Source: JACVRW01 sp963734025 (GTDB lineage: Bacteria > Actinomycetota > Thermoleophilia > Solirubrobacterales > Thermoleophilaceae). From it: 64,000 nucleotides of DNA. The DNA lies in the NCBI GenBank assembly GCA_963734025.1, contig CAVTFR010000015.1, positions 62,001-126,000 of the forward strand, written 5' to 3'. Below, piece after piece: positions 8,809-16,700 of this stretch. Position numbers and translations under genes: made by a program. The stretch's first letter is position 1, and each line of letters begins with the position of its first letter. The notes beneath the pieces were generated by a model. It was given only the letters and a program-made list of their open reading frames with translations. It was not told the origin of the DNA and made no database searches.

Positions 8809-9096
8809 ATGATCGATCGCGACCAGGTCCTGCACGTCGCCAAGCTCGCGCGCCTCCGCTTCTCCGACGAGGAGATCGAGCGGCTCGCGCCCGAGCTCTC
8901 CAAGATCGTCGAGTACGTCGAGCAGATGGACCGGCTCGACCTCGACGGGGTCGAGCCGACCTCGCACGTGGTCGAGCTCCAGAACGTACTGCGCGAGGAC
9001 GTGCCGCGCCCGTGCTTGCCGAAGGCGCGTGCGCTCGAGCAGGCTCCGGATCCCGTCGACAGCGGCTTCAGGGTGCCCAGCCCGGGACAGGCGTGA
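8809..9096 (+). CDS. gatC: Asp-tRNA(Asn)/Glu-tRNA(Gln) amidotransferase subunit C
   Basis: A 95-residue GatC, the small subunit that wraps around GatA and holds GatA and GatB together. Typical features are the N-terminal helix VLHVAKLARLRFSDEEIERL, the central VEYVEQMDRLDLDGVEPTSH and the C-terminal FRVPSP segment. It is first in a gatC-gatA-gatB operon transcribed from the TACAAT promoter. Its TGA stop overlaps the GTG start of gatA. The presence of GatCAB implies indirect aminoacylation for Gln-tRNA and/or Asn-tRNA. Confidence 0.95.
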   Translation: MIDRDQVLHVAKLARLRFSDEEIERLAPELSKIVEYVEQMDRLDLDGVEPTSHVVELQNVLREDVPRPCLPKARALEQAPDPVDSGFRVPSPGQA

Positions 9097-10490
9097 CCGA
9101 CCTGCTCGAGCTCACGGCGGCGCAGCAGGCCGAGCTCGTGCGCGCCGGCGAGGCGTCGCCGTCCGAGGTGTTCGACTTCTGGCGCGGCCGCGCGGCCGCT
9201 GACGAGCTCGGGGCCTACCTGTGGGTGGCGGACGAGGCGCCCCCCGAGGCCGGGGAGCTGCCGCCGTTCGCCGCCAAGGACCTCTTCTGTGTCGAGGGGG
9301 TGCCGAGCTCCGCCGGCTCGCGGATCCTCGAGGGCTACCGGCCGCCCTACACCGCGACCTCCGTCCGCCACCTGCAGGCGGCAGGCGCGGCGGTGCTCGG
9401 CAAGACGAACCAGGACGAGTTCGCCATGGGCTCCTCCAACGAGAACTCGGGGTACGGCCCCGTCCAGAACCCATGGGACCGCACCCGCGTGCCGGGCGGC
9501 TCGAGCGGCGGCAGCGCCGCGGCGGTGGCCGCGGGCCTCGCGCCCTGGGCGATCGGGACGGACACCGGCGGCTCGATTCGCCAGCCCGCCGCGCTATGCG
9601 GCATCGTCGGCATGAAGCCGACCTACGGGGCCGTCTCGCGCTACGGCATGATCGCCTTCGCCTCGTCGCTCGACCAGTGTGGGCCGCTCACGCGCGACGT
9701 GACGGACGCCGCGCTCATGCTGCGCATCCTCCAGGGGCGCGACCCATGCGACTCGACCTCGCTCGGGATCCCGGGCGAGATCCCGCTGCCGAGCGCGGAG
9801 CGGCTCGACGGCCTGCGCTTCGGCGTCTGGGGGCTCGACGAGGAGGGGCTCGAGCCGGGCGTGGCGGACGTCGTGCGCGACACGCTCGCGAAGATCGAGG
9901 AGCTCGGCGGCTCGGTTCAGCCGGTCGAGATGCCGAGCGCCGGACTCGGCCTGTCCGCCTACTACGTGATCGCGCCGGCCGAGGCGAGCGCCAACCTGGC
10001 CCGCTACGACGGCGTCCGCTACGGCCTCCGCTCCGGGAACGGCGACCTCACCTCGATGTACGAGCAGACCCGTCACGACGGCTTCGGCGACGAGGTCAAG
10101 CGGCGCATCATGATCGGCACCTACGCACTCTCGTCCGGCTACTACGAGGCCTACTACGGCAAGGCGCAGAAGGTGCGCACCAAGATCGTCGAGGACTTCC
10201 GCGCCGCCTTCGAGAAGGTCGACTTCCTCGTCACGCCCACCTCGCCGACGGTCGCCTTCGAGCTCGGCGAGCGCACCGCCGATCCGATCGCGATGTACCT
10301 GTCCGACTACTTCACCGTGCCGATGCCGCTCGCCGGCACGCCCGCGATCTCGATCCCCGCCGGCCTCAGCGAGGGCCTGCCCGTCGGCTTCCAGATCGCC
10401 GGGCCCGCATTCAGCGAGGCGGGCATCCTCGACGCCGCCCACGCGCTCGAGCGGGCGATCGGCTTCGAGGGGGTGCCGGTGCTCCGATGA
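9093..10490 (+). CDS. gatA: Asp-tRNA(Asn)/Glu-tRNA(Gln) amidotransferase subunit A (glutaminase)
   Basis: A 465-residue amidase-signature enzyme that releases ammonia from glutamine for transamidation on GatB. The Ser-cisSer-Lys triad is present: the lysine near residue 62 in FAAKDLFC, the cis-serine in PGGSSGGSAAA and the nucleophile near 161 in GTDTGGSIRQPAALCG. GTG 9093 is chosen as start because it overlaps the gatC stop (GTGA) and gives the usual length. The stop overlaps gatB (ATGA), so all three subunits are translationally coupled, as expected for a stoichiometric complex. Confidence 0.95.
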   Translation: MTDLLELTAAQQAELVRAGEASPSEVFDFWRGRAAADELGAYLWVADEAPPEAGELPPFAAKDLFCVEGVPSSAGSRILEGYRPPYTATSVRHLQAAGAAVLGKTNQDEFAMGSSNENSGYGPVQNPWDRTRVPGGSSGGSAAAVAAGLAPWAIGTDTGGSIRQPAALCGIVGMKPTYGAVSRYGMIAFASSLDQCGPLTRDVTDAALMLRILQGRDPCDSTSLGIPGEIPLPSAERLDGLRFGVWGLDEEGLEPGVADVVRDTLAKIEELGGSVQPVEMPSAGLGLSAYYVIAPAEASANLARYDGVRYGLRSGNGDLTSMYEQTRHDGFGDEVKRRIMIGTYALSSGYYEAYYGKAQKVRTKIVEDFRAAFEKVDFLVTPTSPTVAFELGERTADPIAMYLSDYFTVPMPLAGTPAISIPAGLSEGLPVGFQIAGPAFSEAGILDAAHALERAIGFEGVPVLR

Positions 10491-11929
10491 GCATCACCGA
10501 GCCCGAGACACGCGCCTACGAGCCGGTGATCGGCATCGAGATCCACGTCCAGCTGAGCACGCGCACGAAGATGTTCTGCGCCTGCGCGCTCTCGTTCGGC
10601 GAGGAGCCCAACACGCTCACCTGCCCGGTCTGCCTCGGCCACCCCGGCACGCTGCCGGTCACGAACGCCGAGGCGGTCCACTACGGGCTGATGATCGCGA
10701 TGGCGTTCGGCTGCGAGATCGCGCCGCGCTCGATCTTCCACCGCAAGAACTACTTCTATCCGGACCTGCCGAAGGGCTACCAGATCAGCCAGTACGACAT
10801 CCCGCTCGCGACGGGCGGCCGGCTCGGCGATGTGCGCATCCACCGCGTGCACCTCGAGGAGGACGCCGCGAAGCTCGTCCACGCGGGCGCTTCCGGGCGC
10901 ATCCAGGGCGCCCAGGCGAGCGTCGTCGACTTCAACCGCGGGGGCACCCCGCTCGTCGAGATCGTCACGGAGCCCGACCTGCGCTCGGCCGCCCAGGCGG
11001 CGGAGTTCGGGCGCCTGCTGCAGGCGACGCTCAGGCGCATGGGCGTGTCGGACGTGAACATGGAGGAGGGGTCGCTGAGGGTCGATGCGAACGTGTCGAT
11101 CCGGCCCGCCGGCGAGGCGACCCTCGGCACGAAGACCGAGCTCAAGAACATGAACTCGTTCCGCTTTCTCGAGCACGGCATTACTGCCGAGATCGCGCGC
11201 CAGGAGGCGATCATCCGCGACGGCGGGCAGGTCGAGCAGGAGACGCTCCACTACGACCCGCGCAGCGACACCCTGAGCTCGCTCCGCTCGAAGGAGGAGG
11301 CGCACGACTACCGCTACTTCCCGGAGCCGGACCTCGTCCCGATCGCCCCTACCGCCGAGATGCTCGAACGGGCGCGCGCGGCGCTGCCGGAGCTGCCGGC
11401 CGCGCGCGCGGAGCGCTTCGAGCAGGAGCTGGAGCTGCCGGCCGACATGGCCCGGCTGCTCGCCTTCCGTTTCGAGCTCGGCGACTTCTTCGAGGAGGCG
11501 CTGAGCGCCTCGGGCAACGGCGACACCCGCGCGCTCGCCAACTGGACCACCAACGAGCTCGCGGCGAAGATCGGCGACGCCGATCCCGCCGCCACCCGCC
11601 TCGAGCCCGGCGCGCTCGCCCGGCTCGTGGAGATGGTGGGGGCGAAGCAGGTCTCCGCCTCCGCCGCCAAGGAGGTGCTCGACGTGCTCGTGGCGGAGGG
11701 CGGCGAGCCCGCGGCGGTGATCGAGGAGCGCGGCCTCGGCGCGGCCGACTCGACCGAGCTCGAGGCGATCGTCGAGCGCGCGATCGCGGACAACCCGGAC
11801 GCCGTCGAGAAGATCCGTGCGGGCAAGGGCCAGGCGATCGGCGCGATCATCGGCGCCGTCATGCGCGAGACCAAGGGCCGTGCGGACGGCGGCGAGGTGC
11901 AGCGCCTGATCCGCGAGCGCATCGGCTGA
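10487..11929 (+). CDS. gatB: Asp-tRNA(Asn)/Glu-tRNA(Gln) amidotransferase subunit B
   Basis: A 480-residue GatB, which phosphorylates the misacylated Glu/Asp-tRNA and transfers the ammonia. It starts at ATG 10487, where EPVIGIEIHVQL is the family N-terminus. The zinc-site cysteines appear in FCACALSF and TCPVCLGHPG. The kinase-like core includes HRKNYFYPDLPKGYQISQYD and DFNRGGTPLVEIVTEPD. The C-terminal ~150 residues form the helical and YqeY-like tail domains that bind tRNA (ending GGEVQRLIRERIG). A GC-rich inverted repeat follows the stop. Confidence 0.96.
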   Translation: MSITEPETRAYEPVIGIEIHVQLSTRTKMFCACALSFGEEPNTLTCPVCLGHPGTLPVTNAEAVHYGLMIAMAFGCEIAPRSIFHRKNYFYPDLPKGYQISQYDIPLATGGRLGDVRIHRVHLEEDAAKLVHAGASGRIQGAQASVVDFNRGGTPLVEIVTEPDLRSAAQAAEFGRLLQATLRRMGVSDVNMEEGSLRVDANVSIRPAGEATLGTKTELKNMNSFRFLEHGITAEIARQEAIIRDGGQVEQETLHYDPRSDTLSSLRSKEEAHDYRYFPEPDLVPIAPTAEMLERARAALPELPAARAERFEQELELPADMARLLAFRFELGDFFEEALSASGNGDTRALANWTTNELAAKIGDADPAATRLEPGALARLVEMVGAKQVSASAAKEVLDVLVAEGGEPAAVIEERGLGAADSTELEAIVERAIADNPDAVEKIRAGKGQAIGAIIGAVMRETKGRADGGEVQRLIRERIG

Positions 11930-11939
11930 GACCCGGCGC

Positions 11940-11965
11940 GGGCGGGCCGCCGGAGCGACCCGCCC
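11940..11965. terminator. Candidate bidirectional terminator hairpin between gatB and haloperoxidase gene
   Basis: GGGCGGG (11940-11946) and CCCGCCC (11959-11965) form a 7-bp GC stem with a 12-nt loop. It lies 10 bp after the gatB stop and 12 bp past the end of the convergent haloperoxidase gene. There is no T-tract, so it would be a non-canonical terminator of the kind common in GC-rich actinobacteria. Confidence 0.4.
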
Positions 11966-11977
11966 TGCCGGAGGGTG

Positions 11978-13231
11978 TCAACGGTGCCGGGGCTCGAAGT
12001 AGCGCTGCCCGACGTAGCTGGCCACCTGACTACCGATCCGTTCACCCTGCTCGTCCGCGGTCCGGAAGTGGATTCCGGACCACACCCTGGCGTTGACAAC
12101 GTCGTCGATCGCCTGGGAGAAGCGGGTGAAGGTGCGCGTGCCGGCGGCGTTCGTGTCGCTCCACGTCACCTTGTCGGTGCCGAAGAACTGCTGGAGCGTC
12201 TCCACGATCGAGCCGCTGAAGCCGGTGTGCCCCGACGGGTGCTCGGGGTACGGCGGCGTCGGGATCAGCGGGAGCCAATCCGGGTCCGGCTCGGTGCGCG
12301 GGTTGCCGTCAGTGCCGGCCTCCCGGATCGCCGTGATCGGGCGCCAGAACGACCAGTGGGCCTTGTCGTCCCAGACGCTGATCAGCGCGTCCGTCGCGGT
12401 CATGTAGAGCACCGCGAAGAAGCGGGCGTTGTCGACCAGCGACAGGCCCTGCTGCGCCGACAGCGTGCGGAACGTCCGGTTCCACGTCACCGCCGGGTTC
12501 TCGGCCCAGTACTGCGCGGCCAGCGTCTGCTCGGGCGAGCGGCCGCTGTCCGTCGCCGAGCCCATCGTCCTGACCTCCTCGAACTCACGGGCGTACCTGC
12601 GGCTCGTGAGCGGAAGCGGCCCCTCCGAGCGGAACTGCGACGAGCTCCGGATCAGGAAAGGCTCGACGTCCCGGAGCCAGGCGTTCGGGTCGTTCACGAA
12701 CATCGGCAGCACCGGCCTCCAGACACCGGGGGCCGAGCCCACCGGGAAGCCCGGGAGCCCGAAGCGGCCGTCGTCCGTCCGCGCCGCGACCATTGCGGCC
12801 CCCGCCGCCTCGCCGACGGCGATCCCGCGCCTCTTCGGGCGTCCATCGGGGATCGGCGCCAGCGACGACGCCAGCTGCGCGTCCAGCGCGGCCTGTTGCG
12901 CCGGCACGAGGTGGACGAGGACGCGGTGGGCGGCCGTGGCAGCCGCCGCGTCCTTGGAGTCGGTCGGCCGCCCGACCTTGGCCGAGAGCAGATAGCCCTC
13001 ATGGCCGCCGTCGATGGCGTTGACGGCGTCGTACACGGCGCCGTGGACCATCGCCAGGTGCGGCACGGTGATCTGAGGCGGCTGCAACGGCGGCGTCGTG
13101 CCGATCAACGTGTTCGCCGCGGTCTGATTCCAGTCGCTGACGGTGTCGGCGCGGGCCGGTGCGGCTGCGACCGCCAGCAGCGCGGCGAGCGCCGCGAGCA
13201 GGCCGGTCCTGCGCATGTGTCTCGTGGTCAT
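11978..13231 (-). CDS. Secreted vanadium-dependent haloperoxidase / PAP2-family protein
   Basis: A 417-residue exported protein (signal peptide GLLAALAALLAVAAAPARA). The C-terminal half carries the vanadate-binding motifs of vanadium haloperoxidases and related acid phosphatases: K...RP in DKAHWSFWRPITAIR (near 290), PSGH in PYPEHPSGHTGFSG (near 330), and R...GxHxxxD in ARVWSGIHFRTADEQG (near 385). It could oxidise halides with H2O2 or act as a phosphatase; motifs alone do not decide. ATG 13231 is preferred because AGGTG lies 6 nt upstream, though GTG 13249 overlaps the stop of the upstream gene. It is the second gene of a two-gene operon. Confidence 0.85.
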   Translation of the reverse strand: MTTRHMRRTGLLAALAALLAVAAAPARADTVSDWNQTAANTLIGTTPPLQPPQITVPHLAMVHGAVYDAVNAIDGGHEGYLLSAKVGRPTDSKDAAAATAAHRVLVHLVPAQQAALDAQLASSLAPIPDGRPKRRGIAVGEAAGAAMVAARTDDGRFGLPGFPVGSAPGVWRPVLPMFVNDPNAWLRDVEPFLIRSSSQFRSEGPLPLTSRRYAREFEEVRTMGSATDSGRSPEQTLAAQYWAENPAVTWNRTFRTLSAQQGLSLVDNARFFAVLYMTATDALISVWDDKAHWSFWRPITAIREAGTDGNPRTEPDPDWLPLIPTPPYPEHPSGHTGFSGSIVETLQQFFGTDKVTWSDTNAAGTRTFTRFSQAIDDVVNARVWSGIHFRTADEQGERIGSQVASYVGQRYFEPRHR

Positions 13232-13245
13232 CTCGTTCACCTGCC

Positions 13246-13644
13246 TCACGCGCTCGCGGGACGGCCGCGCGGCGGCCTCCGCAGGCCGAGCGTCGCCATG
13301 AGCACGAGTGCGAGGGCGCCCGCGGCGATCGCTCCGATTGCGGCCGAGACGAAGTCGAACCCGGAGGGCTCGGACGGCTCGTCAGCGACCGGCTGCTGGT
13401 CCAGCGCCGGGGCGTAGTGCTCGGGCGGTGTGCGCCTGTCGGGCATCCGCAGGTCCTGGTACTCCTCGGCCGCAGACGCAGCGATCGAGGACGGCGGCGG
13501 CGCCACGTAGGGCGGATTTGCCTCCCTGTTGGCGGCATCGATGGCGTGTGGGTCCGCGGAGGCGCCGGACACTGCCAAGGCGCTCGCGAGGGCCGCGCCG
13601 GCAAGGGCCGTCGCCAGGCGCTTCGTGTACGGGGGCGAGAACAT
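13246..13644 (-). CDS. Small exported membrane protein, partner of haloperoxidase
   Basis: A 132-residue protein with a signal peptide (ATALAGAALASALAVSGASA), a proline-rich, probably disordered extracytoplasmic stretch (NPPYVAPPPSS and following), and one C-terminal transmembrane helix (VSAAIGAIAAGALALVLMATL) ended by arginines. The topology suggests a surface-anchored type I protein. A good ribosome binding site (AGAGGAG) precedes ATG 13644. Its stop overlaps an alternative GTG start of the haloperoxidase gene (GTGA), implying coupled expression. No known family was recognised. Confidence 0.75.
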   Translation of the reverse strand: MFSPPYTKRLATALAGAALASALAVSGASADPHAIDAANREANPPYVAPPPSSIAASAAEEYQDLRMPDRRTPPEHYAPALDQQPVADEPSEPSGFDFVSAAIGAIAAGALALVLMATLGLRRPPRGRPASA

Positions 13645-13706
13645 TGCTGCTCCTCTCTGTCGCTGACCGCTCCGTGCGGTCGATCGACAGCAGGGTCCGC
13701 TGCGGC

Positions 13707-13748
13707 GGTAACCGGGCGCTCACGGCCCGCTAACCGGCGGTAATCCGG
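13707..13748. promoter_or_regulatory. TAACCGG direct repeats with 22-bp spacing, candidate SARP operator
   Basis: The heptamer TAACCGG occurs at 13709-13715 and 13731-13737, exactly 22 bp (two helical turns) apart, and a degenerate TAATCCGG follows at 13741-13748. They lie 65-105 bp upstream of the minus-strand gene at 13644 and beside the SARP regulator gene. SARP proteins are known to bind direct heptamer repeats at about 11- or 22-bp spacing. Assigning this site to the neighbouring regulator is an inference. Confidence 0.4.
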
Positions 13749-13761
13749 CGAAGAGCGAGGG

Positions 13762-16700
13762 TCAGTCGCGGGAGCAGACGGACTGGAAGGGCCGCCCGGG
13801 CAGCGCCTGCTGCCACTCGCCCGGGCTGATGTCGCGCCCAGCGACAGCGCACGCGTGGCGCTTCCAAGCGTCCGGCGACATGTCGAAGCTGACCCCGACG
13901 TCCGGCGACCTGTTGACGGTCTCCCAGAGGTCCCCGGCCGAGATCGCGTAGAGGCGCTTGCCGTCCGGGCTCAGTGCGGCGGAAACGTAGGCGTTCGCCT
14001 CGAGCTCGATCGGCGCGCCGATCTGCTTTTGCGAGGCGGCGTCCCAGAGAATCACGCTGCCGTCGGCCGACGCGGTGATCAGCGTACGCCCGTCCGGAGA
14101 GAACTCCGGGAAGGTGATGCGCGCCGTGTGCGCTCGAAGCGGCCGGCCGACCTGCTTCCAGGTATTGGTGGAGAACAGGCGCCCCGTGCCGTTGAACTGC
14201 CCGACGATGAGAAGATCGCCGTCCGGCGAGAAGGCCACCGATCGCGAGAAGCCTCCCTCACCCGCGAGCTTCCCGACCTCCAGCCGCCTGACGAGGTCGC
14301 CGGTGCGCGCGTCGAGGATCTCCGTGCCGCGATCGGCCGCAGCCGCCGCGATCAGCTCGCCGTCCGGGCTGAACGCGATGAGACCGGCGGCCGTTCGCGC
14401 TCGAAAGTTCGTGAGCTGCCGACGGCGGACATCCCAGACGCGCAGCCGGTGCGGCCCCGTGCCCTGCCCCGATTCGGCGGCGGCGAGCAGCTTCCCGTCG
14501 GGCGAGAAGGCCAGCGCCTGGGAGGGACCCCGCAACCCGCGGAGCGTCCCTTCGGGTGCCAGGGTCCGGGCGTCCCACAGTGTGACCAGCCCGCTCTCGC
14601 CGGTGACCGCGAGCAGCCGACCGTCCGGGCTGAAGTCGACCGAGGCGGCAAAGCCCCCCGTGGCGCGGACGCTCGCCCGCGGCTCCAGAGTCCGTGCGTC
14701 GATCAAGTCGACCGACCCGTCGCTCTGCGTGAACGCCAGGGTGCGCCCGTCGGGGCTCACAGCGAGCCCTCGCGGTGTCTCGAGGACGTCGAAGCGCGGC
14801 TCGACGGCGAAGCGCCGGTCGAGTCGGCGGCCTCCGGCCAGGTCCCAGAGGATGGCGCGCGTGTCGGCCGAAGCTGTGAGAAGCGTCCTTCCGTCGGTCG
14901 CAACGTCGAGCCCGTCGATGTTGCCGGTATGGCCGCTGAGCCGCTCGGCGATGGCTCCGCGCTCGACGTCCCACGTGTAGAGCTGTCCAAGCTCGCCGGC
15001 GGTCACGAGCGTCCGTCCGTCAGGTGTGAACCTCATCCGGTACACGGTTCCGTCGAGACCGCCGGCGAACGAACGGGTCTGGCCGGAGTCCAGGTCGAGC
15101 AACCTCACTCGACCCGCCTCGGAGCCGAGCGCGAACACCCGTCCGTCGGGGCTGACCGCCCCGGCCGTGTCCCCGACCGGCCAAGAGCGCACCACGCGAA
15201 GCGGCTCCGGGTCGAGCTCCCACGTCCGGTCGTCCCGCAGGCTCGTGAGGAAGAACCGCTCGCGGTCCGCCGTCCACGACGCGTAGGAGTCGGATGCGTG
15301 CTGCCCTACGAGGAGCCGATCCGTGACGTCGCCCGTCTTCCCGTCCACCCGATACACCGGCCCGACCGGCCCGGCCGGCCCGGAGCCGTGCACCAGGCGC
15401 ACGAGGAGGTCCGGACCGCTCGGCGGGAACACGACGTCCGGGTACACCCAGTTCGGCGGGCCGGGCAGCGGAGGCACCCTCACCCGGAGCGTGCGCTTCA
15501 GAGTCCGGGCGTCGATCACATCCACGAGGCCGTTGTGGTCCCGGTTTTGCGGGTCCATGGAACTGATGACGATCGACGCGCCGTCCGGCGTGAAGCGCAC
15601 GTTCTGTACGAGGCCGCCCTCGATCACGTAGGGCGCGCCGACCGGGCGGCGAGTGGCGGCGTCGTAGACGGTGACGGCGCCGCGCTCGTCCCCGGTAGCG
15701 ATCAACCGCCCGTCCGGGCTGAAGGCCGCCCCGTACAGAGGCGAGCCGTGGTTGAGCACGCCGATCGCCGCCGGATTGCGCAGCAGCACCGAGAGCATGC
15801 TGCCGAGGGTGGCCGGGGATTCGTCCAGCTCCACGGCTGCTCTGGTCAACAGGAGCGCCTCGTCGAGGCGTTCCTGCCCCAGCGCCTCGGTGCCGAGACG
15901 CTGGGCGTCGGCCACGCGGGCGGAGTCGCGGGCCTCGCCGCGCTGGTTGAGCGCCACGATGCCTGCCACCACCGCGAGTGCCAGCAGGGCGGCGAGGCCG
16001 GCCAGCACGACACGCAGCCGGCGGTTCGCTCGGCGCTGGTGCTCGGCCTCGTGCTCGGCCTCGGCACGGCTCTCGTCGAGGAACGCGCGCTCGAGCTCGT
16101 TGAGGTCGCTTTCGTGGGCCGGGGCCCACTCGAGTGCCGAGGCGAGCCGTGCGCCGCGGTATAGCTCGCCGGAATCGCGGCCGCCCGCCTGCCACTCGCT
16201 CGCCGCGTCGATCAGGTGCTGGTGAAGGCGACGCCCCTCGGCATCCTCCTCGAGCCAGCCGCGCAGGCGTGGCCATTCACGCAGCAACGCCTCGTGCGCC
16301 ACCTCGAGCGTCCCCTCGTCCACGGTCACGAGCCGGCTGTCCGTGAGTGCGGCCAGCGCGGCCGCGGTGGGCGCGTCGCGCTCCGCATCGAGCTCCTCCA
16401 GCGGCACCCGCCGGCGGACGAACGCGGATTCCTGCTCGCCGGCGTCGGCCAGCCGCAGCAGGATGCGCCGAGCGGCGATCCGCTCGGGCTCGGACAGCCG
16501 CGTGTAGGTGGCCTCGGCGAGCCGGCCCACCGCGCCGCGTACACCGCCGGCGCGATCGTACGCGGCACGGCGCAAAACGCGCCCGTCGCGCTCCTGCCAC
16601 TGCTCGAGCAGCGCCGCGGACAGCAGCGGCAGGCCCCCTGCCTCGCCCTCGACGTCCGCGATGAGGGCGTCCACAAGCGTCGGCTCGACCCTGAGCCCGA

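Noticed and set aside
9221..10486. In-frame upstream extension of gatB through the gatA gene
   Set aside because: The extension is an Arg/Ala-rich shadow of gatA; GatB's conserved N-terminus begins at ATG 10487 with a normal ATGA overlap.
13855..16164. Long open frame on the plus strand opposite the WD40 region
   Set aside because: It is the antisense shadow of the repeated FSPDGR segments; composition is low complexity and no domain is visible.
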